Shown: positions 9,658 through 19,891, numbered from the stretch's first letter. The stretch: DNA of 64,000 bases from Cryobacterium luteum (GCF_900110125.1 NZ_FOCN01000005.1:124001-188000); one strand, 5' to 3'. Numbers and translations are program-made. The notes: a model not told the origin generated them from the letters alone.

Positions 9658-10569
9658 CTAGCGCAGGCGCTGGCAGCGCGGACAGAAGTGCGAACCGCGA
9701 TTCATGAACTGTTCGCGCACGATCAGGGTGCCGCAGCGGGAGCAGGGCGCACCCTGCCGCCCGTAGGCTTCGAGGCTGTGCGCAAAATAGCCGGACTGCC
9801 CATTCACGTTCACGTATTGGGCGTCGAAGCTCGTGCCGCCCTCGGCCAGGGCGCGGTGCAGAATGGCGCGCACGGCCGCGAGTAGTGCCGTGGCCTTCGC
9901 CCGCGACAGCGACGCGGCGGGCTGCTCGTAGTGGATGCGCGCGGCGAACAGCGCCTCGTCCGCATAGATATTGCCGATGCCGCTGATCACATTCTGGTCG
10001 AGCAGCGCCCGCTTGATGCCGGTGTTCTTACGGGCAAGAACCGCCAAGAACGTGCTCGACGAGAACGACGCATCAATCGGGTCGCGAGCAATGTGCGCGA
10101 CCTGTGAGGGCAGGCGGCGCTGCCAGGCGGCATCCGTCTCCCCCGTTCCCCAATAGCCGCCCGGCAACCCGTCGGTGGTAGCCACCAGGCTGTCGACGGC
10201 CATGCTGCCGAAGATGCGCTGGTCGACGAAATTGACCCACAACTCGCCGTGGGTCGGGTGGTCAAGCGTCAAGCGGATGCGCAACATGCGATCCGCGGCG
10301 GCGCCCGGTGTGCGCAGCAGCACCTGGCCGCTCATGCCGAGGTGAATGACCAGGGCGCGGCCGCTGTCGAGCGGCAGCCACAGAAACTTGCCGCGGCGCA
10401 CGGCGGCGAGAATTCGGCGTCCGCTGAGCTGCGCGGTGAAGGACTCGGCCGCCGGAACGTGCCGGCGCAGGGAGCGTTCGTCGAAGATTTCGACACCGGT
10501 GACGACGGCATCGGTGACGGCCGGTTGCAGTCCGGCGCGCACGACCTCGACTTCGGGGAGTTCGGGCAT
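9658..10569 (-). CDS. mutM: Formamidopyrimidine-DNA glycosylase (Fpg/MutM)
   Basis: This is a bifunctional base-excision repair glycosylase/AP lyase that removes 8-oxoguanine and formamidopyrimidines. The start is set at 10569 because the mature protein must begin PELPEVE: the N-terminal proline is the catalytic nucleophile and the glutamate two residues on is the acid. The frame runs 78 codons further upstream, but those codons lie inside rnc. The GIGNIYADEALF helix-two-turn-helix DNA-binding motif and a C-terminal zinc finger (CSRC, 16 residues, CPRC) are intact. The product has 303 residues. It starts 10 bases after the rnc stop and is presumably co-transcribed with rpmF and rnc. Confidence 0.96.
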   Translation of the reverse strand: MPELPEVEVVRAGLQPAVTDAVVTGVEIFDERSLRRHVPAAESFTAQLSGRRILAAVRRGKFLWLPLDSGRALVIHLGMSGQVLLRTPGAAADRMLRIRLTLDHPTHGELWVNFVDQRIFGSMAVDSLVATTDGLPGGYWGTGETDAAWQRRLPSQVAHIARDPIDASFSSSTFLAVLARKNTGIKRALLDQNVISGIGNIYADEALFAARIHYEQPAASLSRAKATALLAAVRAILHRALAEGGTSFDAQYVNVNGQSGYFAHSLEAYGRQGAPCSRCGTLIVREQFMNRGSHFCPRCQRLR

Positions 10570-10579
10570 GACGAAAAAG

Positions 10580-11296
10580 TTACAGCGCGTTGAGCCCGTC
10601 GATGGCCTCGCGGGCTGCGGCCATCTCGGCGAACTTCTTGCTCGGCCCGACACCCTGGGCGGTGACCACGGTTCCGATCGCGACGGTTGCCACGAACACC
10701 TTGGAGTGATCCGGTCCGCTGGCTTCGAGCGTGTAGACGGGAACGCCGACGCCGGCACTGGCGGCGAGCTCCTGCAGAGCCGTTTTCGGGTCCATCGAGA
10801 CACCGAAGTGGCCTGGTTCGGCCAGAAGCGGCGCGATCAGCCGCAGCACGAAGGCGGTGGCAACCTCGCCACCGGCGTCGAGAAAGGTCGCGCCGATGAG
10901 CGCTTCGACGGTGTCGGCCAGGATGGACGCCTTATCGCGACCGCCGGTGAGAATCTCACCACGACCGAGCCGGATGTATTCCCCCAGCCCCAGTCCGCGG
11001 GCGATCCGGGCGAGCGCCGCCGTCGACACCAGGCTGGCCCGGCGCTTGGCCAGGTGTCCCTCGTCGAGGTCGGGGTAGGTGCGATAGAGCATCACCGTGA
11101 CGGCCTGACCCAGAATCGAGTCGCCGAGAAATTCCAGGCGCTCGTTGGTGGGGATGCCGCCATTTTCGTACGCAAACGACCGGTGGGTCAGAGCAAGCTC
11201 CAAAATCACCGGTTCAATCTGCACGCCGAGGGTCGCCAACAGGGGCGACCGCTCGGTCTTCACACTCTCCATCGATACATCTTCATTCACTTTCAC
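10580..11296 (-). CDS. rnc: Ribonuclease III
   Basis: This double-strand-specific endoribonuclease processes rRNA precursors and structured mRNAs. The 238-residue protein contains the signature NERLEFLGDS with the catalytic acidic residues, the second metal site around DTVEALIGA, and a C-terminal double-stranded-RNA-binding domain that begins near DPKTALQELA. An internal ATG (MESVK, 11272) is an alternative start 8 codons down. It lies directly downstream of rpmF and upstream of mutM, a common actinobacterial order. Confidence 0.95.
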   Translation of the reverse strand: MKVNEDVSMESVKTERSPLLATLGVQIEPVILELALTHRSFAYENGGIPTNERLEFLGDSILGQAVTVMLYRTYPDLDEGHLAKRRASLVSTAALARIARGLGLGEYIRLGRGEILTGGRDKASILADTVEALIGATFLDAGGEVATAFVLRLIAPLLAEPGHFGVSMDPKTALQELAASAGVGVPVYTLEASGPDHSKVFVATVAIGTVVTAQGVGPSKKFAEMAAAREAIDGLNAL

Positions 11297-11344
11297 CGAC
11301 CGAGTTGCGGCCTGCTGGCGCTTTTGACAAGCGCAGAAGGTGTC

Positions 11345-11548
11345 TTAGATGTCGGCGACTTTACGGCCCTTGTATTCCATGAACAACGGGGTGCCGGTGG
11401 AGTCGGTGACAACCTTGGCGCGGTGCGGCAGGCTGTAAACGACCTTGCCGCCCTCCATGGTCTTCACGAGGGTGGGAGGCGTGGCCTTCCACTGCGCGCG
11501 ACGCGAGTGGGTGTTGGAACGCGACATCTTGCGCTTCGGTACTGCCAT
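11345..11548 (-). CDS. rpmF: 50S ribosomal protein L32
   Basis: This is a 67-residue large-subunit ribosomal protein. It begins [20 protein letters not shown], the usual L32 N-terminus, with the ATG at 11548; codons upstream of it in the same frame belong to the preceding DUF177 gene. It contains no cysteine, so it is the zinc-independent form that lacks the CxxC pairs. The gene starts 2 bases after the DUF177 stop, which is the normal yceD-rpmF arrangement in bacteria. Confidence 0.95.
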   Translation of the reverse strand: MAVPKRKMSRSNTHSRRAQWKATPPTLVKTMEGGKVVYSLPHRAKVVTDSTGTPLFMEYKGRKVADI

Positions 11549-11550
11549 GA

Positions 11551-12138
11551 CTACTTCTCTTCTCTGTCTGAAACATGGGTGTCCGCACCCATGCCTGTGT
11601 TTGTGTCTATGCCCGTGTCTGTGGAAGCCGTAAACCCCGCAAGCGCTGACCACCGGGGATCGAGCGCGTCGTCGGAAACGAGTTCAGGTAGTTCGGCAAG
11701 CGGCTGCCCGGTCTCACTGTCAAGACCAGGGCAATCCCGCCGACATACTGGCTGGAACGGAAGTGCTAACACTACCGCGTCCCGGATCAAAGATTCCAAA
11801 TCGACATGGTCGTCCAAAATCTCAAACTCGAAGGCTTCCTCCTGAGGATAACCGAAAAGCTCGGCAAACTGAACTCGAACGGGCAGGTCGATGTCTTTGA
11901 GGCACCGGCCGCACTCCCCGAGTGCCCGCGCGTAGACCTCGATACTCACCAGGATGCCCTCGTGCATCGCCTCGAGGCGCAGCTCGGTCGACAGGGTCGA
12001 GCCGGCTTTCACAGCCACGAGGCCGGCGCCGAGGTCATCGGGTACAACGATATCGAGGTGGCGTTCGTGCATGGTGCCCGGGCGGTTGATGAGGTCACGC
12101 ACGTCGACCGTGTACGGCGTCTTCTTGAACTTAGTCAC
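11551..12138 (-). CDS. DUF177 (YceD-like) protein
   Basis: A conserved protein of unknown mechanism that nearly always precedes rpmF and has been linked to 23S rRNA metabolism. The GTG at 12138 is chosen because it begins [20 protein letters not shown], a typical actinobacterial start; the longer open frame has no support. Cysteines in CGRCLKDID and CRRDCPGLD form the likely metal-binding pairs of the family. The last 20 or so residues are a Thr/Asp/Gly low-complexity tail encoded by imperfect 6-base repeats at about 11578-11630, probably a lineage-specific addition. Product 195 residues. Confidence 0.88.
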   Translation of the reverse strand: MTKFKKTPYTVDVRDLINRPGTMHERHLDIVVPDDLGAGLVAVKAGSTLSTELRLEAMHEGILVSIEVYARALGECGRCLKDIDLPVRVQFAELFGYPQEEAFEFEILDDHVDLESLIRDAVVLALPFQPVCRRDCPGLDSETGQPLAELPELVSDDALDPRWSALAGFTASTDTGIDTNTGMGADTHVSDREEK

Positions 12139-12175
12139 GGTCGTAAATTCTACGCTTTCTGCGTGGGTGCTCCGT

Positions 12176-14578
12176 TCAGGGGGCGAGCGCTCCGGTATGC
12201 CGTTCCCCGCGCAGCACCGCACCGAGGCTGGCGAACAATGAGGTCGGCGCAAACGTCGCCCGCAAACGGATGCAGACACTCGCGCCGGCGTGCAGCGCCC
12301 GCAGCACCAGGGTCAGGTCGGCGGCGAGGGTGTCCCCCCGTGCCGGTGTTCGGTCGAACCGTGATCGTTCCACCGCCAGCAGTACCCGTTCGAGCGCTTC
12401 CGTCGACGCGGGGTCGAGCGTTCCCAGCCGTTCCAGGCGGCCGGCGAAGGCTCGCGGCGTTTCGGTGACCGGTACCACGAGGCCGTGATCGAGACTGGTG
12501 TGCTGCAGTTCGGTCCAGGCGAGGCCCGCGCCGCCGCCGGCACTGCGGATGCGGCGCAAGCGGGAGCGGCGCAGCATCCGTCTGGCCGCTGCCGGCAGGA
12601 GAAGCACGAGCAGTCCCAGCACGCTCAAGCCGATGATGCCGAGCAAGTTGCTGGTATCGGCGCCCTGCGCTGACGCACCGCGTTCGAGTGCCGAATCATC
12701 GGCCAGCCGGTCGGCGCCGAGGCCGGGAGCGCTCGTGGAGGCGGCTCCGCCCGGCAAGGCTGTCGGGGTGTCAGCATCCACCGTCTGCTCGTAGTTGGGA
12801 ACGGTACCGCGACCGGGTGTCGGCTCGAATTTCACCCAGCCGATGCCCACGAAGTACAGTTCCGGCCAGGCGTGCAGGTCGTGTGAATCCACGTCGTATC
12901 GCCCGCGGCCCTGCTCGAGGTCCTGCGACTTGACGCCGGGCAGGTAGCCGAGCGAAACCCGCGACGGAATGCCGAGGCTGCGCGCCATCGCTGCCATGGT
13001 CGCGGCGAAGTGCACGCAATAGCCGCGTTTTTCCTGCAGGAACACCCCGATGACATCTAATCCACCGCCGTCGTAGCCGTCTTCAACCGGAGCTTGTGTG
13101 TCGTAGGTGAAGGCGCTGCTGCGCAGGTAGGTCTGGAGTGCGATGGCGGCGTCGTAGCTCGTGGCGGTGTCGGCCGTCACCTGCCGGGCCGTTTCGTCGA
13201 CGATCGGCGGCCGATTGACCGGGAGCTGCAGGTTTCCCAGAACGCTCGCCGGGTAGTCGGTGCTCGACTCTCTCAGCTGGTCGGCCGTTGGTTTGATCTC
13301 CAGTGACGACACCGTGTAATTCTGGCCGAGAGTGTTCGCGGTCGTGCTGGCGATCGCCCGGGTTCGACTGTCCCAATACCAGCGGCCGGTGAGCCCCTCG
13401 ATGCTCGTTGCGCGGGCCGGCGCAGGCAGCCAGTGGCTGTTGACGCCGTCGATGACGATGGACGTCGACGCGTCCACCGTCTCGACGGTGGTGTCGAGCC
13501 CGAACGGCCGCTGAATATCATCGACGGTATTGCGGGTGTTCGCCCCGTCGATGCGCGCCGTCCAGTTCAAACCGATGACCTCGTCGAGCGTGAGCAGGGT
13601 GAAGTAGGGCTGCTCCGTGCCGGTCGAGGTGTAGTGAAAGGCTGGTCCGGCCTTGGGCCGGCGCAGGTCCTGCCCGAGATTGATCATGGGGCTCACCCCT
13701 CTGCCGAACAAGAGGCCGCCCGGCCGAGCCGTGACCAGCCCGCCGGCCGTGAACGCCGGGGCAACCGTGCTCAGAATCAGCGCGCCCACGATGGCGAGCG
13801 ATCCCACGACGAGTGCGCCGCCGATCGGCCCCGGCCCGCGGCGCCGCGGCGCCCGAGAGGCTCGCGGTCCGGTCGCCGAAGTCGTTTGCTCCTGCGCGCG
13901 ACGCACATACACGTCGACCCGCAACAGCAGCAGAAAAGCGATCGCGGCCACCACGAGCGCGGCCAGCTCGGCCCCGTCGTCGATGATGAATCCCGGCGCG
14001 AGCAGCGGCACGAGTGCGCCCGCCGCGCCGAGGGCAGGCCAGCGCAGGGTCACGGCGAGCAGGTCCATGAGCACGGCGATCAGTCCGGTGCCACCGGCCA
14101 ACAAAAAGAGGATGCCGACGGTCACCTCAGCCGGCGTGCTCTGCTGCGCGATCGACGCCCCACCGGCGGCGACCAGTTCGGTGAACGTGCCGATGGTTTG
14201 CGGCGTCGGAATTAGCCAGAACAGTCCGGTGCCGCCGCTGAACAGCAGCGTCATCGTGCCAACGAGCACCACCGCGTTGGCCACCGGAACAATCGGGCGT
14301 GGCAACCCGAGCCGTCGAAACAGCGCGGACCCCAGCAGCACGGCAGCCCCCACCAGGGCAGAGACCCACCACCAGGCGCTGCCCCGCAGCAGTGGCCCGA
14401 GAGCCGCGCAGCAGATGAGCAGCAGCAGCAGCAGGCTGATGGCGAGCGGCCAGAGAGCGGCGTCACGGCCGCCGCGCCGAACGCGCGGCACCCGGGGCGA
14501 GGGCGCCGGGCGGCTCACGGGGAGAGGCACCGGGAGCGGCACCGGGAGCGGCACCGGTTTCGTGGCCAGGCTAGTCAC
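12176..14578 (-). CDS. Transglutaminase-like membrane protein (TgpA family)
   Basis: An 800-residue membrane protein. It starts with a Pro-Val-Pro-Leu repeat tail encoded by 12-base repeats. About six transmembrane segments follow (DUF3488-like), then an extracytoplasmic region, a transglutaminase core, one more membrane span and a C-terminal DUF4129-like domain. The catalytic triad is visible: Cys in GYCVHFAATMA, His in DSHDLHAWPELY, and an Asp/Glu downstream in GIGWVKFEPTPG. Together with DUF58 and MoxR it forms a conserved trio, and the genes overlap or nearly touch. The role is unproven; modification or quality control of cell-surface proteins is proposed for such clusters. Confidence 0.9.
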   Translation of the reverse strand: MTSLATKPVPLPVPLPVPLPVSRPAPSPRVPRVRRGGRDAALWPLAISLLLLLLICCAALGPLLRGSAWWWVSALVGAAVLLGSALFRRLGLPRPIVPVANAVVLVGTMTLLFSGGTGLFWLIPTPQTIGTFTELVAAGGASIAQQSTPAEVTVGILFLLAGGTGLIAVLMDLLAVTLRWPALGAAGALVPLLAPGFIIDDGAELAALVVAAIAFLLLLRVDVYVRRAQEQTTSATGPRASRAPRRRGPGPIGGALVVGSLAIVGALILSTVAPAFTAGGLVTARPGGLLFGRGVSPMINLGQDLRRPKAGPAFHYTSTGTEQPYFTLLTLDEVIGLNWTARIDGANTRNTVDDIQRPFGLDTTVETVDASTSIVIDGVNSHWLPAPARATSIEGLTGRWYWDSRTRAIASTTANTLGQNYTVSSLEIKPTADQLRESSTDYPASVLGNLQLPVNRPPIVDETARQVTADTATSYDAAIALQTYLRSSAFTYDTQAPVEDGYDGGGLDVIGVFLQEKRGYCVHFAATMAAMARSLGIPSRVSLGYLPGVKSQDLEQGRGRYDVDSHDLHAWPELYFVGIGWVKFEPTPGRGTVPNYEQTVDADTPTALPGGAASTSAPGLGADRLADDSALERGASAQGADTSNLLGIIGLSVLGLLVLLLPAAARRMLRRSRLRRIRSAGGGAGLAWTELQHTSLDHGLVVPVTETPRAFAGRLERLGTLDPASTEALERVLLAVERSRFDRTPARGDTLAADLTLVLRALHAGASVCIRLRATFAPTSLFASLGAVLRGERHTGALAP

Positions 14579-15956
14579 GGCTGGCGCCTCGCTCCCCGCT
14601 CACGTCGTTCCATGCCTCTTCCAGGTCGTCGGTGCTGGCGAGCTCGATGCAGCGCCAGCCGGCCTCCTGCAGGCGTTGGCGGGCCGGAGCTGCGACGGTG
14701 CGCTGCACGAAGGCAACGGCGGGCTCACCGTGACGGGCGAGGGCGACCAGGCCGTCGACATCCGTTTCGGACACGCTCACGAGCAGCGCGAAGGTGGGCA
14801 CCACGGGCTGCGCGCCCCGCAGCGCGGCGCGCACCGTGACCCGGCGCGCGGCGGCAAGGCGAGCGGTGCGACTCGGCCACGGCACCGGAACCACGCTCGA
14901 GAGGGCCTCGAGCAGGGCGCGATCACCGCCGGGAGCACGAAAAGTGGCTGGCGCGTCGCCGTGCAGCCCGCCCAGGGTCTGTTGGTCGCTCGGCAGCAAC
15001 TGGCTGGCGCCGAGCTCGATCACTTCGAGGCGGTATCCGGCGTCGAGCAGGTGCACACCAACGGATGCCGCCAGCTCGATCTCGAGTTCGAAGGCGGCCG
15101 TAAGATGCGGTGGAACATGCCCGGCGCCCAGGCCGGCCGCTCCGGCCAGGGTCGTATCGAGCACAAGGCGGGCCTCCGGGTTGCTGCGCTGTTCCTCCTG
15201 GCGCACCATGATTTCACCGTGCCGGGCCGTGGCCGGCCAGTTCACCCGGCGCAGCGCATCGCCGGGACGGTACTCGCGGGCGATCAGTTCGTCGGAGGTG
15301 GGGGTGGCCTGACGAACCAGTTCCCGAATGGAGCCGTCGTTGCTGGACTGGGCCAGGCCGCTGCCGGGCAGGGGCGTCACCCGGGGTGTCACGATCAGGT
15401 CGTGGGGGGAACCGGCGTTTCGGTCACTGTGCGCCAAGCCGAACGGGTCCTCGCGAAACACGCGCAGGGGGCCGACCTCGTAGACGCCCCGATGGCGCGG
15501 CACGACGGTGTATTCGAGGTGCACGCTGTCGCCGGCCACACCGTTCCGGCTCACCAGCGCAAGGCTGACTGCCGGCGGAGTCTCGATGCCGGGTGACGGG
15601 GTATCGCACCACGAGGCACCCCCGAGCGGCGCTGCCGACAGATTGTGCAGGTGCAGAGTCACCATGCTCTCGCCGCCGACCGGCACGATCGGCGGCCGAA
15701 AGATGCGGGTCACCTCGACTCGTGCCGGGCGAAGCGATACATACGCGGCCGCGACCAGGGGCGCCACGACCAAGAGGCTGGCGACGAACAACAGGTCACG
15801 GCTGTTCACCAGCACCGCGTTGATGAACAGCACGACCCCGACGGCGAGAAAGAGCACGCCGCGCAGGGTGAGCCGCGTGGCGAATCGGGCGGCCAACCGC
15901 GTGAACCACTCGGCGTTGGCCGCCGACCCAAACTCTCGCACCCCGCGTGCCGCCAT
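14571..15956 (-). CDS. DUF58 domain protein
   Basis: This 461-residue protein has two N-terminal hydrophobic segments (about residues 30-75), a beta-rich middle part and the DUF58 signature YRPGDALRRVNWPATARHGE near residue 228. DUF58 has a vWA-like fold and is almost always paired with a MoxR ATPase, as here: its start is 2 bases from the moxR stop. Its stop overlaps the TgpA start by 8 bases. It probably acts with MoxR and the transglutaminase at the membrane. No enzymatic activity can be read from the sequence. Confidence 0.9.
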   Translation of the reverse strand: MAARGVREFGSAANAEWFTRLAARFATRLTLRGVLFLAVGVVLFINAVLVNSRDLLFVASLLVVAPLVAAAYVSLRPARVEVTRIFRPPIVPVGGESMVTLHLHNLSAAPLGGASWCDTPSPGIETPPAVSLALVSRNGVAGDSVHLEYTVVPRHRGVYEVGPLRVFREDPFGLAHSDRNAGSPHDLIVTPRVTPLPGSGLAQSSNDGSIRELVRQATPTSDELIAREYRPGDALRRVNWPATARHGEIMVRQEEQRSNPEARLVLDTTLAGAAGLGAGHVPPHLTAAFELEIELAASVGVHLLDAGYRLEVIELGASQLLPSDQQTLGGLHGDAPATFRAPGGDRALLEALSSVVPVPWPSRTARLAAARRVTVRAALRGAQPVVPTFALLVSVSETDVDGLVALARHGEPAVAFVQRTVAAPARQRLQEAGWRCIELASTDDLEEAWNDVSGERGASRD

Positions 15957-15958
15957 GA

Positions 15959-17092
15959 CTACGACGTTCCGGTGGGACCCACGGGCCGAGGCGGAACGGC
16001 CCGTACCGCCGGCACTGATCGAGCGGATGCCCCACCCCCGACCGGTACGGGCGTATCGGCCAGGATCCGGCGCACGATGTCGTCGATCACCGGGCCGCTG
16101 TCCTGGTGGTGGTGGCCCAACGCGCGGCTGGTGGGCACCAGCCGATGGCCGAGGACGGCCACCGCGAGCGAGTCGATGTCGTCGGGCAACACGTAATCCC
16201 GACCGCTCAACGCGGCCTGAGCCTTCGCCGCACGAATCAGCTGCAGGGTCGCGCGCGGGCTGGCCCCGAGGCGCAGGTCGCGATCGTCGCGGGTGGCTCG
16301 AACCAGATTGACCGCATATTCCTTGACGGCAGCGGAGGCGTAGACCGCTCGCGCCGTGAGCATCATGTCCCGCAGGGTCTCCCCCGACACGACAGCCGAG
16401 ATCAAGGCGAGCGGGCTGCCGGTGTCGCGCGAGTCGAGCATCGCAAGTTCGGAATCAGAGTCGGGATAGCCCATGGAAATGCGCGCCATGAACCGGTCGC
16501 GCTGGGCCTCCGGCAGGGCGTAGGTGCCTTCCATCTCGATCGGGTTCTGGGTGGCGATGACGGTGAAGGGCAGGGCGAGCGGGTAGGTGATGCCGTCGAC
16601 GGTGACCTGGCGTTCCTCCATCGACTCCAGCAGTGCCGACTGGGTCTTCGGGCTCGCCCGGTTGATTTCGTCACCGATGACGATATTGGCGAAGACCGGG
16701 CCGGGTTTGAACTCGAACCGACGCTCGGCCTGGTTGAACACCGATACCCCGGTCACGTCGGAGGGCAGCAGGTCGGGGGTGAACTGGATTCGCCCGACGG
16801 TGCAGTCGACCGATCGGGCGAGGGCCTTCGCGAGCATGGTCTTGCCGACGCCGGGTACGTCCTCGATGAGCAGGTGGCCCTCGGCCAAAAGTACGGTCAA
16901 AGCGATCTGCACGGCCTCATGCTTGCCGTCGATGACCGTCTCGACATTGCGCATGATGGCAAGCCCGGCGGCCTGCAGCTCGTTGAGATCGGCGGCCGCA
17001 TCACTGTCAAAGGGCACAGTGGCAGCCAATGGAACCGACGCCAGTTCCGCCCTGCTTGAATCGATGGAGGACCGAGTCGGTTTGCGGTTCAT
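15959..17092 (-). CDS. MoxR-family AAA+ ATPase
   Basis: A chaperone-like AAA+ ATPase of 377 residues. Walker A is GVGKT, in [15 protein letters not shown] near residue 82. Walker B/sensor is [21 protein letters not shown], and sensor 1 is [22 protein letters not shown], all diagnostic for MoxR. The last 30 residues are an Ala/Pro/Val-rich tail. The ATG overlaps the coaD stop (ATGA). MoxR proteins remodel or activate partners carrying vWA domains, here DUF58. Confidence 0.93.
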   Translation of the reverse strand: MNRKPTRSSIDSSRAELASVPLAATVPFDSDAAADLNELQAAGLAIMRNVETVIDGKHEAVQIALTVLLAEGHLLIEDVPGVGKTMLAKALARSVDCTVGRIQFTPDLLPSDVTGVSVFNQAERRFEFKPGPVFANIVIGDEINRASPKTQSALLESMEERQVTVDGITYPLALPFTVIATQNPIEMEGTYALPEAQRDRFMARISMGYPDSDSELAMLDSRDTGSPLALISAVVSGETLRDMMLTARAVYASAAVKEYAVNLVRATRDDRDLRLGASPRATLQLIRAAKAQAALSGRDYVLPDDIDSLAVAVLGHRLVPTSRALGHHHQDSGPVIDDIVRRILADTPVPVGGGASARSVPAVRAVPPRPVGPTGTS

Positions 17093-17583
17093 ACCCGTGA
17101 CCGCTCCAGGTATTCTGCAACGGCATGCGGAACATAGGGCGAGACGTCGCCGCCGAGGCTGGCCACCTGTCGCACCAGCGAGCTGGAGACGTGGGCGTTG
17201 GCGGGATCAGGCAGCAGAAACACCGTTTCAACAGCGGCGAGGTTGCGATTGACGATCGCCATCGGCGTCTCGTAGGCCACATCGACCTGCGAGCGGATGC
17301 CCTTCACCAGCACGCTCGCCCCGACGTCCATGCAGTAGTCCACGAGTAGTCCCATGCTCCAGCTGGCCACAACGATGTTGGTCGGCAGCCCGGCCTCTTT
17401 GATGGCCTGTTCCAGCAGCGAAACGCGCTGACTGATCGGTAACAGGGCCGACTTGTCGGGGTTGTGCACCACGAGCACATGGAGCTCGTCGAACAGGCCG
17501 GCCGCGCGATCGATCACGTCCAAGTGGCCCAGCGTGACGGGGTCAAATGATCCAGGGACAACGGCGATCCTGCGCATGATCAC
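17089..17583 (-). CDS. coaD: Phosphopantetheine adenylyltransferase
   Basis: This enzyme catalyses the penultimate step of coenzyme A synthesis, 4'-phosphopantetheine + ATP to dephospho-CoA. The 164-residue protein has the nucleotidyltransferase motif [11 protein letters not shown] near the N-terminus and the C-terminal [16 protein letters not shown] segment typical of CoaD. Met 3 (17577) may be the true start, giving [13 protein letters not shown]. It lies downstream of recG after a 58-base gap and overlaps moxR by 4 bases. Confidence 0.95.
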   Translation of the reverse strand: MIMRRIAVVPGSFDPVTLGHLDVIDRAAGLFDELHVLVVHNPDKSALLPISQRVSLLEQAIKEAGLPTNIVVASWSMGLLVDYCMDVGASVLVKGIRSQVDVAYETPMAIVNRNLAAVETVFLLPDPANAHVSSSLVRQVASLGGDVSPYVPHAVAEYLERSRV

Positions 17584-17641
17584 ACCCTACTGCCACAGGC
17601 TGAACAGCGCTGCTCGCTGCATCCGCTGGAGATCGTCATCA

Positions 17642-19891
17642 TCAGCCCTTATTGAGCCAGGAGCGTTCGGATTCGTTCAGCCGGCGGGTGATTGCGTCGC
17701 GCAGCGCCGCGTTGGTGCGGATGCCCGGATCGCCCGTCACGAGATGGTAGGCGGCCCGTCGCACGTCGGCGATCATGTCGCCGTCCACCGCCACCCGCAG
17801 AAAGCGCAGCTTCGAGCCGTCGCCGGACTGAAGATCGCCGAGCACGTTGCCCTCACGGCGTAGGGCGAGGTCGAGTTCGGCGAGCACGAAACCATCCAGT
17901 GTCGCGGCGACGTCACCGATGCGTTGGCGGGACGGCGACCCCGGCCGCGAATTGGTGACCAGCAGGCACAATCCCGGCACGCCGCCACGACCGACGCGGC
18001 CGCGCAACTGGTGCAGTTGGGAGACACCGAATCGGTCGGCGTCGAGCACGACCATGGCCGAAGCATTGGGCACGTCGACCCCGACCTCGATCACGGTCGT
18101 CGCCACGAGAACATCGATCTCACCGGCGGCGAACGAACGCATGATGCGATCTTTCTCGTCGCTCGTCATGCGGCCGTGCAAAGCGTCAAGGCGGTATCCG
18201 GCCAGCGGGGCGAACCCGCGCAGCCGCTCGAGCACCGTCTCCACATTGGCGAGCGGAATCTTGGGATCGTCGTCGCTCGGCGGCGGCGCCTCGGCGTCGG
18301 CTCCGTCTTCGATCTCGGCCGGGGAGATCGCCGGGCAGACCACGAAGGCCTGACGCCCAAGCGCGAGCTCCTCAGCGAGTTTGGTCCAGATGCGTTGAAA
18401 CCAGGTCGGATGATCGGCGAGCGGCACGACGATGCTCGTGATGCCCCGGCGCCCGGCCGGCAGCATGCGGATGGTACTCACGTCGAGGTCACCGAACACG
18501 GTCATGGCGATGGTGCGCGGTATCGGCGTGGCCGTCATGACGAGAACGTGCGGTGGTTCAGCCCCCTTCAGCCGCAGGGTTTCGCGCTGGTCGACGCCGA
18601 ACCGGTGCTGCTCGTCGATAACGATCAGCCCGAGGTCGAAGAAGGTCACGGTGTCACTGAGCAGGGCGTGGGTGCCGATGACGATGCGGGACTGGCCCGA
18701 TACGGTGCGCAGCAGCGCCTTGCGTTTCTGCGCGACGGGAAGTTTTCCGGTGAGCAGGGCCGGCATGAGTTCGGCTGCGAGATCGGGCCCGAGCAGCGTC
18801 GTGATCGATCGCAGGTGTTGCGCGGCGAGCACCTCGGTCGGGGCCAGCAGGGCGGTCTGGCCGCCGCTGTCGGCCACGGCGAGCATGGCCCGCAGCGCGA
18901 CGACGGTCTTGCCCGAGCCGACCTCGCCCTGCAGCAGTCGGTTCATTGGGCCGGACCTGGCCATGTCGGTGGCGATTTCAACCGCGCAGATCTCCTGGTC
19001 GACCGTGAGCACGAAGGGCAGGGCTGCGTCGAAGCGTTCGAGATACCCGCCGGGTGTGGGCACGCGCGGCCGGGTGCGGCGCTCCCGCGCAATACTGTGC
19101 CGCTGCATCAGGGCGCACTGCAGCACCCAGGCCTCGGTGAAGCGCAGTGTCTCCTGCGCGGCCATCCACTGTTCTTTCTTGTCGGGGCTGTGAATCCAGC
19201 GGATGGCCTGGGTGTGGTCAAGCAGACCGTGTTCGACCCGGAGGTCCTGCGGAACAGGATCGGGCAGGGTGCCCACGCGCTGGAGCACCTGATCGATCAG
19301 CGTCTGCAGGTTCCAGCTGGTCTCCGAGGCCGTCGCCGCGTAAATGGGGATGAGCGGCTTGTGGCGCAAGCGTACGGCCGGGTCGTCGCGAGCCTCTTCT
19401 TCTTCGCTTTCAAAGGTCTTATATGACGGGTTCGCGAGCTGACTTTGGCCCTGATAGGCCGACACCTTGCCGGAAAAGCTGCCGCGCAGGCCGGGCCGCA
19501 GCTTGTCGAGGCGCCACTGCTGGCTGCTCTTGCCGAAGAACGTGAGGATGAACTCGCCGCCACCGTCGGAAATCACCACCTCGACGATCGTGCCCGGTCG
19601 CGATGACATGCGCTTTTCCCGGGCGGACACGATATCGGCGATGACGGTGATATTGGCGCCGGGAGTCAGCTGCGCGAGCGGTCGAAGCACGTCACGGTCG
19701 GCGTAGTCACGCGGGTAGTGGCTGAGCAGGTCGCTGACGGTCTGAAAACCGAAGGCTTTGCCGAGTGCTGACGCTTTCGCCGCGCCGAGTGCTTTCTTCA
19801 GCGGGGTGTCAAGGGTGATCGGTTGAAGTTCGGGCGCTGGCAGGGCGAGACCGTCGAATTCGGGGCCATGGGCAGCGCTCGAACCGGTCAT
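17642..19891 (-). CDS. recG: ATP-dependent DNA helicase RecG
   Basis: RecG is a branch-migrating helicase that remodels stalled forks and Holliday junctions. The 749-residue protein has an N-terminal wedge/OB domain (around residues 70-170), Walker A GEVGSGKT (about 321-328), the motif II variant DEQHRFGVDQR, a motif III TATPIPRT and C-terminal motifs including a QLRGRVGRG segment. A short acidic insertion (EDGADAEAPPPSDDD) sits in the second RecA lobe. The gene is divergent from rsmD across 50 bases that must hold both promoters. Confidence 0.95.
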   Translation of the reverse strand: MTGSSAAHGPEFDGLALPAPELQPITLDTPLKKALGAAKASALGKAFGFQTVSDLLSHYPRDYADRDVLRPLAQLTPGANITVIADIVSAREKRMSSRPGTIVEVVISDGGGEFILTFFGKSSQQWRLDKLRPGLRGSFSGKVSAYQGQSQLANPSYKTFESEEEEARDDPAVRLRHKPLIPIYAATASETSWNLQTLIDQVLQRVGTLPDPVPQDLRVEHGLLDHTQAIRWIHSPDKKEQWMAAQETLRFTEAWVLQCALMQRHSIARERRTRPRVPTPGGYLERFDAALPFVLTVDQEICAVEIATDMARSGPMNRLLQGEVGSGKTVVALRAMLAVADSGGQTALLAPTEVLAAQHLRSITTLLGPDLAAELMPALLTGKLPVAQKRKALLRTVSGQSRIVIGTHALLSDTVTFFDLGLIVIDEQHRFGVDQRETLRLKGAEPPHVLVMTATPIPRTIAMTVFGDLDVSTIRMLPAGRRGITSIVVPLADHPTWFQRIWTKLAEELALGRQAFVVCPAISPAEIEDGADAEAPPPSDDDPKIPLANVETVLERLRGFAPLAGYRLDALHGRMTSDEKDRIMRSFAAGEIDVLVATTVIEVGVDVPNASAMVVLDADRFGVSQLHQLRGRVGRGGVPGLCLLVTNSRPGSPSRQRIGDVAATLDGFVLAELDLALRREGNVLGDLQSGDGSKLRFLRVAVDGDMIADVRRAAYHLVTGDPGIRTNAALRDAITRRLNESERSWLNKG

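Noticed and set aside
13653..15596. 647-codon plus-strand open frame over the transglutaminase and DUF58 genes
   Set aside because: Antisense shadow of two well-supported genes; low-complexity Arg/Pro/Ser composition.
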